Source: Flavobacterium piscisymbiosum (GTDB lineage: Bacteria > Bacteroidota > Bacteroidia > Flavobacteriales > Flavobacteriaceae). Taken from it: a DNA stretch of 64,000 bases. A program made the position numbers and the translations under genes. The stretch covers positions 5,456,001 to 5,520,000 of the forward strand of contig NZ_JAJJMM010000001.1 in NCBI RefSeq assembly GCF_020905295.1, written 5' to 3'. The notes beneath the pieces are model-generated. The model ran no database searches and was not told where the DNA came from. It saw only the letters and a list, made by a program, of their open reading frames with translations. Below are positions 8,155 to 17,501 of this stretch, in pieces (position 1 is the first letter of the stretch; each line of letters starts with the position of its first letter).

Positions 8155-8554
8155 ATGAAAGTAAAAGTAATAGGAATCCCAGTCCAAGACCAGGAAAAGG
8201 CATTACAATTTTATACTACAAAATTGGGTTTTATAAAAAAAACATGATGTGCCTTTAGGCGAAGGTAACAGATGGTTAACGGTAGTTTCTAAAGACGAAC
8301 CAGATGGCGTTGAAGTTTTATTAGAACCATCACCCAATCATTTTGAACCAGCAAAAACATATCAAAAAGCATTATTTGAAGCCGGAATTCCGTACACGCA
8401 ATTTAATGTAGATAATCTCCAGGAAGAATTTGAACGTCTTGTACATCTTGGCGTAGAATTTAGCATGAAACCAACTGAAATGGGAAATGTGAAAATTGTC
8501 ATTTTGGATGATACTTGCGGGAATAAAATTCAGTTGATTGAAATGTTATCGTAA
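8155..8554 (+). pseudogene. Glyoxalase/VOC-family protein, frameshifted
   Basis: Translation from the ATG at 8155 gives a normal VOC start (KVIGIPVQDQEKALQFYTTKLGF) and then stops at 8247. Removing one A from the A8 run at 8235-8242 restores a frame running to 8554 with HDVPLGEGNRWLTVV and a C-terminal half (NVKIVILDDTCGNKIQLIEM) typical of the glyoxalase/bleomycin-resistance fold. The intact product would be about 132 residues. The cause could be a real inactivating insertion, reversible slippage in the homopolymer, or a sequencing error. The rest of the frame is clean, so any inactivation is recent. Confidence 0.85.
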
Positions 8555-9061
8555 TATTCCGTTACACTATTTACATTAAAAATGCCAGTCCCAGAGGGAC
8601 GTTATATTTATAGCAATTTATATAACGTTTCATAAGAACCCGCCGCAGCGGGTGGCATATGCTCGCAATCAAAAAAGATATCGCTCCGCTGGAGCTTTTG
8701 CCAATCGAACGCATTAATTAGCTATAAACATGACGCTCCGTTGAAGCTTTTCTCTACAAGGGATAGTAATTTTCATTATCAAAAAACATTTGCAAAAAAA
8801 AGATCAATCTGATTTTGTAATTTTAAAATTTCGTAGGAATGATTTATATTGTAGCAACGTAACGAGGCTTCGGGATTAATTTTTTGTATAATGGTTATCA
8901 TTCTTTTTGACCGGATTAAAATCCAGCCCTACAATATGGGTCGAGCCTACGGCTCTTTTTTGAATATCTTGATATTTTTTGAATCAATTAGACCTATTTT
9001 TTTGTTGTTCAAATGATAGTATTTGAAATAAAATTAACTTCAATGATTAATAATTACTACT
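8555..9061. repeat. Gene-free stretch with dispersed hairpin repeats before fic
   Basis: From 8583 to about 8760 the DNA is unusually GC-rich for this genome and carries short hairpins: CCCAGAGGGACG, ACCCGCCGCAGCGGGT and GCTCCGCTGGAGC, a pattern typical of intergenic repeats in Flavobacterium. ACGAGGCTTCGGGA at 8862-8875 is another copy of the TCCCGA hairpin family. No convincing coding frame is present. A TCAAAT...ATTTGA palindrome at 9009-9026 belongs to the fic control region. Confidence 0.65.
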
Positions 9062-9089
9062 TTTGATAGTATCAAATGATAGTATCAAA
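9009..9089 (+). promoter_or_regulatory. fic promoter with three TGATAGTAT-containing palindromes
   Basis: TTTGATAGTATCAAA at 9062-9076 is a perfect palindrome around a central G; TGATAGTATCA follows at once at 9077-9087; and TCAAATGATAGTATTTGA lies upstream at 9009-9026. An exact TAnnTTTG box (TACTTTTG, 9058-9065) overlaps the first palindrome. A dimeric repressor bound here would cover the -7 box and the start of transcription. The Fic protein itself carries a winged helix and is the obvious candidate. Confidence 0.6.
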
Positions 9090-10043
9090 ATGAAACCTCC
9101 ATACGAAATAACTCCCGAAATATTAAAATTAATCGTTTCTGTCTCTGAGAAAATCGGAGAAGTAAACGCAAAATATTTAGTTAAGCAAAACCCAACATTA
9201 AGAAAACAAAATAAGATAAAGACAATTCATTCTTCGTTAAGTATTGAAGGAAACACATTGTCTGAGGAACAAATTACTGCAATTCTTGAAAACAAGAGAG
9301 TTGTGGGACCTCAAAAAGATATCATTGAAGTCTTAAATGCTTTAGAGGTATATGATAACTTAAGTTCCTTAAAATACCAGTCGGAAAAAGATTTTTTGAA
9401 AGCTCATAAATTGTTAATGAAAAATCTAATTGAAGATCCTGGAACTTACAGAAAAAAAGGAGTTGGAATTGTAAAAGGCGCAAAAGTAGAACATATTGCA
9501 CCGCCCGATCAAAACGTTCCTTTTTTGATGAAGGATTTATTCGAATATTTAAAAGATAAATCTGAAATCTCCTTAATAAAAAGTTGTGTATTTCATTACG
9601 AAATGGAATTCATTCATCCTTTTATGGACGGAAATGGAAGAATGGGAAGACTATGGCAAACCCTGATTTTGATGAGCGAATATAAATTATTTGAATTCCT
9701 GCCTTTCGAGACGTTAATTTCAAAAAATCAGGAAGAATATTATAAGATTTTATCGGTTTGTGACAAAGAAGGAAAATCAACTCATTTTATTTCCTATATG
9801 CTACAAATAATAGACACTTCGCTTTCGTCGTTGCTTGAAAATTCTACAAAAAAATTAAATGAAACTGAACGGTTAGAATTATTTATAGAAAACGTAAAAG
9901 AAGAATTCACTAGAAAAGATTATATGAAATATTTTAGTGATTTGTCATCTGCAACAGCCAGCAGAGATTTAAGGACAGGTGTAGAAAACCAAATTATTGA
10001 GAAAAGTGGCGATAAAAAAACAACAGTATACATCAAAAAATAA
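9090..10043 (+). CDS. Fic-family AMP-transferase with N-terminal inhibitory helix and C-terminal winged helix
   Basis: From the ATG at 9090 the protein has 317 residues; a TTG at 9063 in frame lies inside the operator palindromes and is unlikely. The canonical Fic motif HPFMDGNGRMGR begins at about residue 176, with catalytic His. SLSIEGN near residues 49-55 matches the (S/T)xxxE(G/N) inhibitory motif placed N-terminally, making this a class II, self-inhibited Fic protein. Residues ~250-317 look like a winged helix with an RDL recognition segment. Such proteins transfer AMP to hydroxyl side chains; the target here is unknown. The palindromes over its promoter suggest autoregulation. Confidence 0.92.
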   Translation: MKPPYEITPEILKLIVSVSEKIGEVNAKYLVKQNPTLRKQNKIKTIHSSLSIEGNTLSEEQITAILENKRVVGPQKDIIEVLNALEVYDNLSSLKYQSEKDFLKAHKLLMKNLIEDPGTYRKKGVGIVKGAKVEHIAPPDQNVPFLMKDLFEYLKDKSEISLIKSCVFHYEMEFIHPFMDGNGRMGRLWQTLILMSEYKLFEFLPFETLISKNQEEYYKILSVCDKEGKSTHFISYMLQIIDTSLSSLLENSTKKLNETERLELFIENVKEEFTRKDYMKYFSDLSSATASRDLRTGVENQIIEKSGDKKTTVYIKK

Positions 10044-10219
10044 TAAACTATTAATAGGTACGTGATCTAACAAAAAAAGACTATAACTATATCTAATCTC
10101 CAAATCATAGAACTTTCCCGCAAAATTATATAACACGTTTTTTTGTTGTTTGAAGTAATTTTAATCTAACGATAATTAGAATACAAAATTCTTTTTAAAA
10201 CACTAAAAACAGCAAAATC

Positions 10220-10396
10220 ATGCAAAAGAACATTACACGTTTGTTAATGGTATTCGTAATACTATTTTCATTTACAAGTTGCGAAGTTATTGGAGACATT
10301 TTTAAAGCCGGAATGGGATTCGGGATTTTTATCGTCATCTTTATTGTTGCGATAATCATCTTTATATTCGCTAAACTTTTTGGTGGTAAGAAATAA
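10220..10396 (+). CDS. 58-residue lipoprotein-like membrane protein
   Basis: The short frame encodes a lipoprotein-type signal with Cys in the context FSFTSCEVIGDIFKAG, followed by a hydrophobic helix (GFGIFIVIFIVAIIIFIFAKLF) and a lysine tail. Very similar small proteins of about 60 residues with the same SCEVIGDIFKAG core occur widely in Flavobacteriia, where they are sometimes mislabelled as phosphatidate cytidylyltransferase. A terminator follows the stop directly, supporting a real independent transcript. The function is unknown. Confidence 0.75.
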   Translation: MQKNITRLLMVFVILFSFTSCEVIGDIFKAGMGFGIFIVIFIVAIIIFIFAKLFGGKK

Positions 10397-10402
10397 ACAT
10401 AA

Positions 10403-10436
10403 AAAAATCCCGATCATTTTACTGATCGGGATTTCT
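10403..10436. terminator. Bidirectional terminator between the 58-residue gene and the ABC-F gene
   Basis: AAATCCCGATCA and TGATCGGGATTT form a perfect stem with A-rich and T-rich flanks on both sides, ending two convergent transcripts. Confidence 0.85.
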
Positions 10437-10456
10437 TTTTTATATAAAACTATGTT

Positions 10457-12136
<1,680 letters not shown>

Positions 12137-12178
12137 CTAAGGTTCTAAGTTTTTTTTATTGTAGAGGTTGTTTTTTCT

Positions 12179-12308
12179 ACCATATAATTTATATAAGTAC
12201 ATTTAAACTATATTTATAGACTTCACGCTATCAAAACTGCTATACTTTATTCGCTTTTATATAAATAAGTTAAACTTATATTTTCTTATATAACTTAAAT
12301 GGTTTAAA
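12179..12308. repeat. Left copy of a ~130-bp inverted-end repeat flanking rhuM
   Basis: Its left end ACCATATAATTTATATAAGT matches the left end of the copy at 13357 (28 of 30 bases over the 30-bp end), and its right end ...TAACTTAAATGGTTTAA matches the right end of that copy. Left and right ends are roughly inverted relative to each other (ACCATATAA versus TTATATGGT-type). The centres differ. Confidence 0.75.
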
Positions 12309-12345
12309 ATTACAATTTTGCTTATCTTCACTTTTTATTAAAATT

Positions 12346-13329
12346 ATGCAGGCTCCTATTTTATTATATCAAACTTCTCAATCTAATATAGAAGTTGAAG
12401 TAACTTATCTTGACGAAAGTTTTTGGCTCTCACAAAAGGCAATGGCTCAGTTGTTTGGAATTGAATCACATACGATAACATATCATTTAGGAAAAATATT
12501 TCAATCTAAAGAATTAGACAAAGATTCAGTTACTCGAAAAATTCGAGCAACTGCTTTGGATGGCAAAAATTATAATACTTTATTTTATAATCTCGATGCA
12601 ATTATTGCGGTTGGTTACAGAGTAAATTCTAGCCAAGCTACACAATTTAGAATTTGGGCAACTAAAACACTAAAGGAATTCATCATCAAAGGATTTGTTC
12701 TAAATGATGAAATGCTTAAAAATGGAAAAGCTTTTGGTAAAGATTATTTTGAAGGATTACTGGAGCGTATTAGAGAAATTCGTTCCTCTGAAAGACGATT
12801 TTATCAAAAAATAACTGACATATATTCTCTTTCAGCAAATTATGAAAAAGAAAGTGCCGAAACTAAAACATTTTTTGCAACGGTACAAAATAAACTACAT
12901 TGGGCTATAACCGGAAAAACTGCTGCTGAAATTATTTATACAGAAGCTGACGCTACTAAAATTTACATGGGACTTTCGACATGGAAAGATGCTCCCGACG
13001 GAAAAATTCAGAAAAGTGATGTAAGTGTTGCTAAAAATTATTTAAACGACGCACATCTTCAAGAGCTTAACCGAATTGTTTCTGCTTATTTAGATTTGGC
13101 TGAGAATTATGCAAAAAGACAAATAATTATGCAAATGGAAGACTGGAGTGTTTTCCTGAACAACTTTCTACAACTTTCAAGTTATCCAATTCTAAATGAT
13201 AAGGGCAAAATTTCTCACTTAGAAGCTAAAATCAAAGCTGAAATGGAATTTAATAAATATAGAATTATTCAGGACAGGGAGTATTTGTCTGACTTTGATA
13301 AAGAGGTAATAAAGTTAAACAAGAAATAA
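12346..13329 (+). CDS. RhuM-family protein
   Basis: The 327-residue protein has the RhuM (Salmonella pathogenicity island) family pattern: an N-terminal DNA-binding-like segment (ESFWLSQKAMAQLFGIESHTITYHLGKIF), TRKIRAT..DGK.Y...FYNLDAIIAVGYRVNS..AT.FRIWAT.TLKEFI.KGF.LND, then a helical C-terminal half with RIREIRSSERRFYQKI.DIY and the AEIIY...DA.K..MGL region. No signal peptide. RhuM proteins are scattered in mobile regions of many bacteria; their biochemical role is not established. It is a lone gene between two copies of a repeat, consistent with lateral acquisition. No transposase is present. Confidence 0.9.
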   Translation: MQAPILLYQTSQSNIEVEVTYLDESFWLSQKAMAQLFGIESHTITYHLGKIFQSKELDKDSVTRKIRATALDGKNYNTLFYNLDAIIAVGYRVNSSQATQFRIWATKTLKEFIIKGFVLNDEMLKNGKAFGKDYFEGLLERIREIRSSERRFYQKITDIYSLSANYEKESAETKTFFATVQNKLHWAITGKTAAEIIYTEADATKIYMGLSTWKDAPDGKIQKSDVSVAKNYLNDAHLQELNRIVSAYLDLAENYAKRQIIMQMEDWSVFLNNFLQLSSYPILNDKGKISHLEAKIKAEMEFNKYRIIQDREYLSDFDKEVIKLNKK

Positions 13330-13356
13330 TTATTGCTTTCTTTCTCAAAAAATTTC

Positions 13357-13489
13357 ACCATATAAGTTATATAAGTTCATTTAAACAAAAACTTACTAAC
13401 CTAAAAAAGATGAAAAACTTTGCGTCTTTGTGACTTTGCGTGCAAATTTCACTAAACTTATAATACCTTATATCACTTATATGGTTTAA
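13357..13489. repeat. Right copy of the repeat flanking rhuM
   Basis: It begins ACCATATAAGTTATATAAGT at 13357 and ends CACTTATATGGTTTAA at 13489, the same terminal sequences as 12179-12308. Its centre includes CTTTGCGTCTTTGTGACTTT, a phrase common in other Flavobacterium intergenic repeats. Confidence 0.75.
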
Positions 13490-13495
13490 CCCCAA

Positions 13496-14269
13496 CTACA
13501 ATTTACTTTCTTTCTCCAAAGCCACTTCTAAACTCTCAAAATTAGGCAGTACTTTTGCGATCATACCGTCTTTGTTCAGAATAAAATGTGTTGGGAATGA
13601 ATTGAGCTGCAGAGCTTCATTCATATATACTTTCAGGTTTGGAACTACCGAATATTTTAAAGGTCGTTTCGTTAAAAAAGCCTTTAATTTTTCCGGTGAA
13701 TCTTCGGCGAGACTTATAAACAGGATATCTTTTCGGTCTTTGTATTCGTCTGCTAGTTTATTTACCTGAGGAAATTCTTTGATGCAGGGCGTACAGTGAA
13801 TGTACCAGCATTTTATGACAATTATTTTCCCTTTCATGGATTCATTTGTTATCAGATTCCCGTTTAAATCTTTGAAAGAGAATTTTGGAAAGGGAGTTCC
13901 TTCCATTTCGAAATTTTTGTGGGCATCGAAACCAATTTGATTGATGGTGGCTTTTATACTGGTATCTGAATTGGGCTGAATTTGGAATAGCTGATAATAA
14001 TATTTTGAATCTTCTGATTTTAATCGGATTGGGATGAAGTTTTCGTTTGCCAATTGATTTAGGAAGGATTCTTTTGAAATTTCTTTTGAATTTGAATCTA
14101 ATGCTATAAAATCTCTCGAAAGTATGATATTTTTGCTTTGGTACGCAGACCACTCTGTATATGTTTTTTGAATTTGAATTGGGTCTACTTCAGGGGTTTC
14201 GTATTTGCTTTGAGCAAAAGAAACATTGAAAATCAGAAATAAAAGAATAAGGTTAATTGATTTTTGCAT
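13496..14269 (-). CDS. Exported TlpA/AhpC-like thioredoxin-fold protein
   Basis: The start at 14269 gives 257 residues beginning with a signal peptide (MQKSINLILLFLIFNVSFA|Q). Residues ~20-120 form a poorly conserved N-terminal domain. From about 125 there is a TlpA/AhpC-TSA domain: FSFKDLNGNLITNESMKGKIIVIKCW, the redox motif CTPC in WYIHCTPCIKEFPQVN, and the cis-Pro region LNSFPTHFILNKDG. It likely acts as a periplasmic disulfide reductase. The gene is divergent from the Lgt-like operon with 97 bp between them, so shared control is possible. The partner that would supply reducing power is not visible. Confidence 0.9.
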   Translation of the reverse strand: MQKSINLILLFLIFNVSFAQSKYETPEVDPIQIQKTYTEWSAYQSKNIILSRDFIALDSNSKEISKESFLNQLANENFIPIRLKSEDSKYYYQLFQIQPNSDTSIKATINQIGFDAHKNFEMEGTPFPKFSFKDLNGNLITNESMKGKIIVIKCWYIHCTPCIKEFPQVNKLADEYKDRKDILFISLAEDSPEKLKAFLTKRPLKYSVVPNLKVYMNEALQLNSFPTHFILNKDGMIAKVLPNFESLEVALEKESKL

Positions 14270-14329
14270 GGAATTTTTAAGATACAATTGGGTTTCAAAA
14301 GTAAAAAATTAATCTTAAACATTTTTGAT

Positions 14330-14337
14330 TAGATTTG
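14330..14337 (+). promoter_or_regulatory. TAnnTTTG -7 box of the Lgt-like operon
   Basis: TAGATTTG matches the Flavobacterium -7 consensus exactly, 29 bp before the ATG at 14367. No clear -33 element is seen. Confidence 0.55.
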
Positions 14338-14366
14338 CCTATATTCGCTAAAAATTCTGACTAAAA

Positions 14367-15107
14367 ATGACATTCCCCTTTCAATTTGAAATCTTTGAAA
14401 AAACATTTTACTGGCATTTTATATTTGAAACTTTGGCTTTTTTTGTTGGCATCAGAATCTATTATTTTCTAAAAAAAAGAATTCAGGATCCCATATCAGA
14501 CACGAATCGTTTGATCATTATGATTGGTGCCATGATTGGAGCCTTAATAGGTTCAAGAGTAATTGCTTTACTCGAAAATCCATCACAAATTGCTCATCAG
14601 ACTTTTTTAAGTTTATATCAAAATAAAACTGTGGCCGGAGGATTTTTAGGAGGATTATTGGGTGTTGAATTAATTAAAAAATGCATTGGTGTAAAAATTG
14701 CTTCGGGAGATTTATATGTAATCCCAATTATCGTGGCATTATTTATTGGCCGAATTGGCTGTTTTTCAATGGGAATTGCTGAACCTACCTTTGGTAACGA
14801 AACGACATTTTTTACTGGAATGAATTTAGGTGACGGATTAAAAAGACATCCGATTGCTTTATACGAAATGGTATTTATGATTTTGCTTTTTATTTTTTTT
14901 GAAAAGATAAAAACTAAAAACCTGATTAATGGTGACCGATTTAAGCTTTTTATGGTTTTATATTTCCTCTTTCGATTTTTAGTCGAATTCATAAAACCTT
15001 ACGAACCTTTATTTCTTCATTTAAGCAGTATTCAATGGAGTTCTATATTTATTTTTGGATATTACTGGAAGTTTCTTTGCCGAATATTTGCCTTTAAAAA
15101 CAATTAA
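14367..15107 (+). CDS. Divergent Lgt-like (prolipoprotein diacylglyceryl transferase fold) membrane protein
   Basis: The 246-residue polytopic membrane protein aligns by motif with Lgt but has lost key residues. The HGGL loop of Lgt appears as AGGF (Ala90 for the conserved His), and GRIGNF appears as GRIGCF (residues 128-133, Cys for the essential Asn). Arg129, the HPIALYE motif (161-167) and the Arg203/Glu207 pair in FRFLVEF are kept. In E. coli Lgt the Asn and His positions are important for activity, so ordinary lipoprotein modification is doubtful. The gene begins an operon with a radical SAM protein 30 bp downstream. A modified phospholipid-handling role is my inference. Confidence 0.85.
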   Translation: MTFPFQFEIFEKTFYWHFIFETLAFFVGIRIYYFLKKRIQDPISDTNRLIIMIGAMIGALIGSRVIALLENPSQIAHQTFLSLYQNKTVAGGFLGGLLGVELIKKCIGVKIASGDLYVIPIIVALFIGRIGCFSMGIAEPTFGNETTFFTGMNLGDGLKRHPIALYEMVFMILLFIFFEKIKTKNLINGDRFKLFMVLYFLFRFLVEFIKPYEPLFLHLSSIQWSSIFIFGYYWKFLCRIFAFKNN

Positions 15108-15137
15108 AATTTTAATTTACCATATAAAATTAATTTG

Positions 15138-16526
15138 ATGAAAACGCGCGATTATATATTTTACGATTATACCAAAAGTTTGTGCCACCATTGTCTGGCT
15201 CTTGTAGATACTAAAATTGTATTTCAGGATGACAAAGTCTGGATGCTGAAACATTGTAAAACGCATGGCGAAATGAAATCTATGATTGCTGATGATGTCA
15301 ACTATTATAAGCAGCTTCGTAATTACAACAAGCAATCTGAAATGCCATTAAAATTCAATACAAAAGTGCATTACGGATGTCCTTATGATTGTGGATTATG
15401 TACCGATCATGAACAACATTCTTGTTTAACAATTGTAGAAGTTACAGACCGATGCAATCTCGCCTGCCCTACTTGTTATGCAAGTTCGGCTCCTAATTAT
15501 GGCAGGCATCGAACTTTAGAGGAAATCGAAAAAATGTTTGATACGGTTGTGGCAAACGAAGGAGAACCGGATGTGGTTCAGATTTCGGGAGGAGAACCAA
15601 CTGTGCATCCGGAATTTTTTAAAATTTTAGATATTGCCAAAAGCAAGCCTATTAAACATTTAATGCTAAATACAAATGGTATTCGTATTGCAAAAGACAT
15701 CAATTTTGTAGAAAAACTGGCTACTTATATGCCTGATTTCGAAATCTATCTTCAGTTTGATAGTTTTAAACCTGAAGTCTTGGAAAAATTAAGAGGTGAG
15801 GATTTAACAGAAGTTCGCAAAAAAGCAATCGAACATTTGAATCAATTTAATATTTCAACCACATTAGTAATCACACTTCAAAAAGGAGAAAACGATGATG
15901 AAATTGGTCAGATAATCGAGTATGCATTACAACAAAAATGTGTGCGCGGCGTTACTTTTCAGCCTACACAAGTTGCAGGACGAAATGACAATTATGATGA
16001 TATTTCAGGAAGAATAACATTGACCGAAGTGCGTAGAAAAATCTATGAACAATATCCTGTTTTTACTCCACAAGATTTAATTCCGGTTCCCTGTAATCCA
16101 GATGCTTTGTGCATGGCGTATGCGCTAAAAATTGACGGAGAAGTATTTCCTATGACACATTTGATCAATCCTGAAGATTTGCTGAATAACTCAAAAAATA
16201 CTATAGTTTTTGAGCACGACGAAAAACTAAAAACACATATGCTCAATTTATTTAGTACGGGAATATCTGTAGATTGTGCCGAAGGTGAATTTAGTGAACT
16301 GATGTGCTGTTTACCAAGAGTACAATCTGACACACTGAATTACAATAATTTATTCCGTATTCTTATTATGAATTTTATGGATGCTCATGATTTTGATGTT
16401 AGGGCAGTTAAAAAATCATGTGTGCATATTGTCAGTGATAAAATGAAAATTATTCCGTTTGAAACTATGAATTTATTTTACAGGGATAATAAAATTGAAA
16501 AAATAAGAGAAAAATTAAATGTTTAA
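15138..16526 (+). CDS. Radical SAM protein resembling the tetraether synthase/MJ0619 group
   Basis: From the ATG at 15138 the protein has 462 residues. An N-terminal region has Cys16, Cys19 and Cys40 (CHHC...C.THGE, zinc-ribbon-like). Then comes YGCPYDCGLC with Cys81, Cys85, Cys88 and Cys96, and the radical SAM motif CNLACPTC (Cys106, Cys110, Cys113) followed by GGEPTVHPEF and the LNTNG strand. The CPYDCGLC...H.Q..C....EVT.RCNL.CP.C arrangement is what I remember of archaeal Tes (joins lipid chains) and MJ0619 (pterin methylase). Further cysteines (CNPDALC, CAEGEFSELMCCLP) fit extra clusters. Next to an Lgt-like protein, a lipid substrate is attractive but unproven. Confidence 0.88.
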   Translation: MKTRDYIFYDYTKSLCHHCLALVDTKIVFQDDKVWMLKHCKTHGEMKSMIADDVNYYKQLRNYNKQSEMPLKFNTKVHYGCPYDCGLCTDHEQHSCLTIVEVTDRCNLACPTCYASSAPNYGRHRTLEEIEKMFDTVVANEGEPDVVQISGGEPTVHPEFFKILDIAKSKPIKHLMLNTNGIRIAKDINFVEKLATYMPDFEIYLQFDSFKPEVLEKLRGEDLTEVRKKAIEHLNQFNISTTLVITLQKGENDDEIGQIIEYALQQKCVRGVTFQPTQVAGRNDNYDDISGRITLTEVRRKIYEQYPVFTPQDLIPVPCNPDALCMAYALKIDGEVFPMTHLINPEDLLNNSKNTIVFEHDEKLKTHMLNLFSTGISVDCAEGEFSELMCCLPRVQSDTLNYNNLFRILIMNFMDAHDFDVRAVKKSCVHIVSDKMKIIPFETMNLFYRDNKIEKIREKLNV

Positions 16527-16542
16527 TACAACTTTTTAAAAT

Positions 16543-16716
16543 ATGGAAGGTTTAATGTTTTTTGGTTTCATTCTGGTAATGATGTTTTTAATTGGCTTTT
16601 TTGGTTTAATTTTCGCCAAAGACAATAAAAAACTTTACTTAAGACTATTGTTAATTCCAATAATTATTGCTGTGATAGGTTTTGGAACCTGTGTAGTAAT
16701 CGTGAGCAATCTTTAA
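16543..16716 (+). CDS. 57-residue two-helix membrane protein
   Basis: A short frame starts 16 bp after the radical SAM stop codon. It encodes two membrane helices (residues ~2-25 and ~34-55) separated by a lysine-rich turn (KDNKKLYLR). The spacing and shared strand place it in the same operon. I do not recognise a family. It may be a small subunit or anchor for the radical SAM or Lgt-like protein. Confidence 0.65.
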   Translation: MEGLMFFGFILVMMFLIGFFGLIFAKDNKKLYLRLLLIPIIIAVIGFGTCVVIVSNL

Positions 16717-16747
16717 CTTTTTTGAGTTAAAAAATAAAAATCAGCGG

Positions 16748-16940
16748 AGTTGCTTTTGCTTTTAATGGCTCACGGATGACACAGATTCGCTATGCGAAAA
16801 CGCGGATTATGCGGATTTTTTATTCTCATTTTTGTCATCCTGACGCAGGAAGGATCACACTAGTTGATCGATAAAGATTGGCGAATTTCTACGCGGAGTT
16901 TCTAGTGTGATCCTTCCTTCGTCAGGATGACAATATTGGG
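16748..16940. repeat. Tandem ~192-bp repeat, copy 1, with internal long hairpin
   Basis: The unit starts GTTGCTTTTGCTTTTAATGG. Its second half is a long inverted repeat: GTCATCCTGACG..GGAAGGATCACACTAG faces CTAGTGTGATCCTTCC..CGTCAGGATGAC. Nearly the whole unit is repeated in copy 2. Confidence 0.85.
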
Positions 16941-17131
16941 GTTACTTTGCTTTTAATGGCACGCGGATGACACGGATTCGCTATGCGAAAACACGGATTA
17001 TGCGGATTTTTATTCTCATTTTTGTCAATCCTGACGAAAGAAGGATCACACTAGTTGATCGACAAAGATTGGCGAATTTCTATGCGGAATTTCTAATGTG
17101 ATCCTTCCTTCGTCAGGATGACAATACTGGG
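16941..17131. repeat. Tandem ~192-bp repeat, copy 2
   Basis: This copy directly follows copy 1 with mostly single-base differences, including one inserted base in its GTCAATCCTGACG arm and a TCTAATGTGATCC arm. The pair therefore arose by recent direct duplication. Confidence 0.85.
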
Positions 17132-17322
17132 GTTACTTTGTGTTAAAAATGATACTCTAATACATAATTTGAAAATATAATTTCTTATTAAAACAAATGC
17201 CCTAGCCCTGATAGAAGCGGTATCCTTTTATTTTTTTCCTTTAAAAAAATAAAAGATACAAGTGAATAGCAGGAAATAGCTCCTAAAAAAAATCACTATT
17301 AATTTTACTTCACTTTAAAGCA

Positions 17323-17353
17323 TAAAAAAACCTGACAATATAATTGCCAGGTT
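17323..17353 (-). terminator. Intrinsic terminator of chiA
   Basis: On the minus strand ACCTGGCAAT pairs with ATTGTCAGGT (one mismatch) around a short loop and is followed by seven T. It lies about 150 bp past the chiA stop. Confidence 0.8.
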
Positions 17354-17501
17354 CATAATGCTCGCCTCCGGGTGAAAACCAAATAACAAATCACCTAAAT
17401 TTGATGCATTTATTCGAAATAAAAACTAGATTAAAAAATAAATAACCAAACTCAATTTTAACCGTCCTAATTTTTTTATTTCTAAATTTTCATTCATTTA
17501 A

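Larger units (their letters stand above)
16717..17501. other. Gene-free stretch of tandem repeats, hairpins and a terminator
   Basis: The stretch contains two direct copies of a ~192-bp unit (16748-16940, 16941-17131), then a TATCTTTTAT/ATAAAAGGATA inverted element around 17215-17260 seen again near 42940 and 60890, and the chiA terminator. No coding frame of substance was seen. Confidence 0.75.

Noticed and set aside
12179..13489. Insertion sequence carrying rhuM
   Set aside because: No transposase or recombinase frame and no clear target duplication; kept only as a repeat-bracketed gene.
15117..15335. 72-residue minus-strand frame opposite the radical SAM start
   Set aside because: It lies antisense to a well-supported gene and lacks any signal of coding.
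16748..17131. Possible CRISPR array
   Set aside because: Only two long direct units with an internal hairpin; no short repeats with unique spacers and no cas genes.
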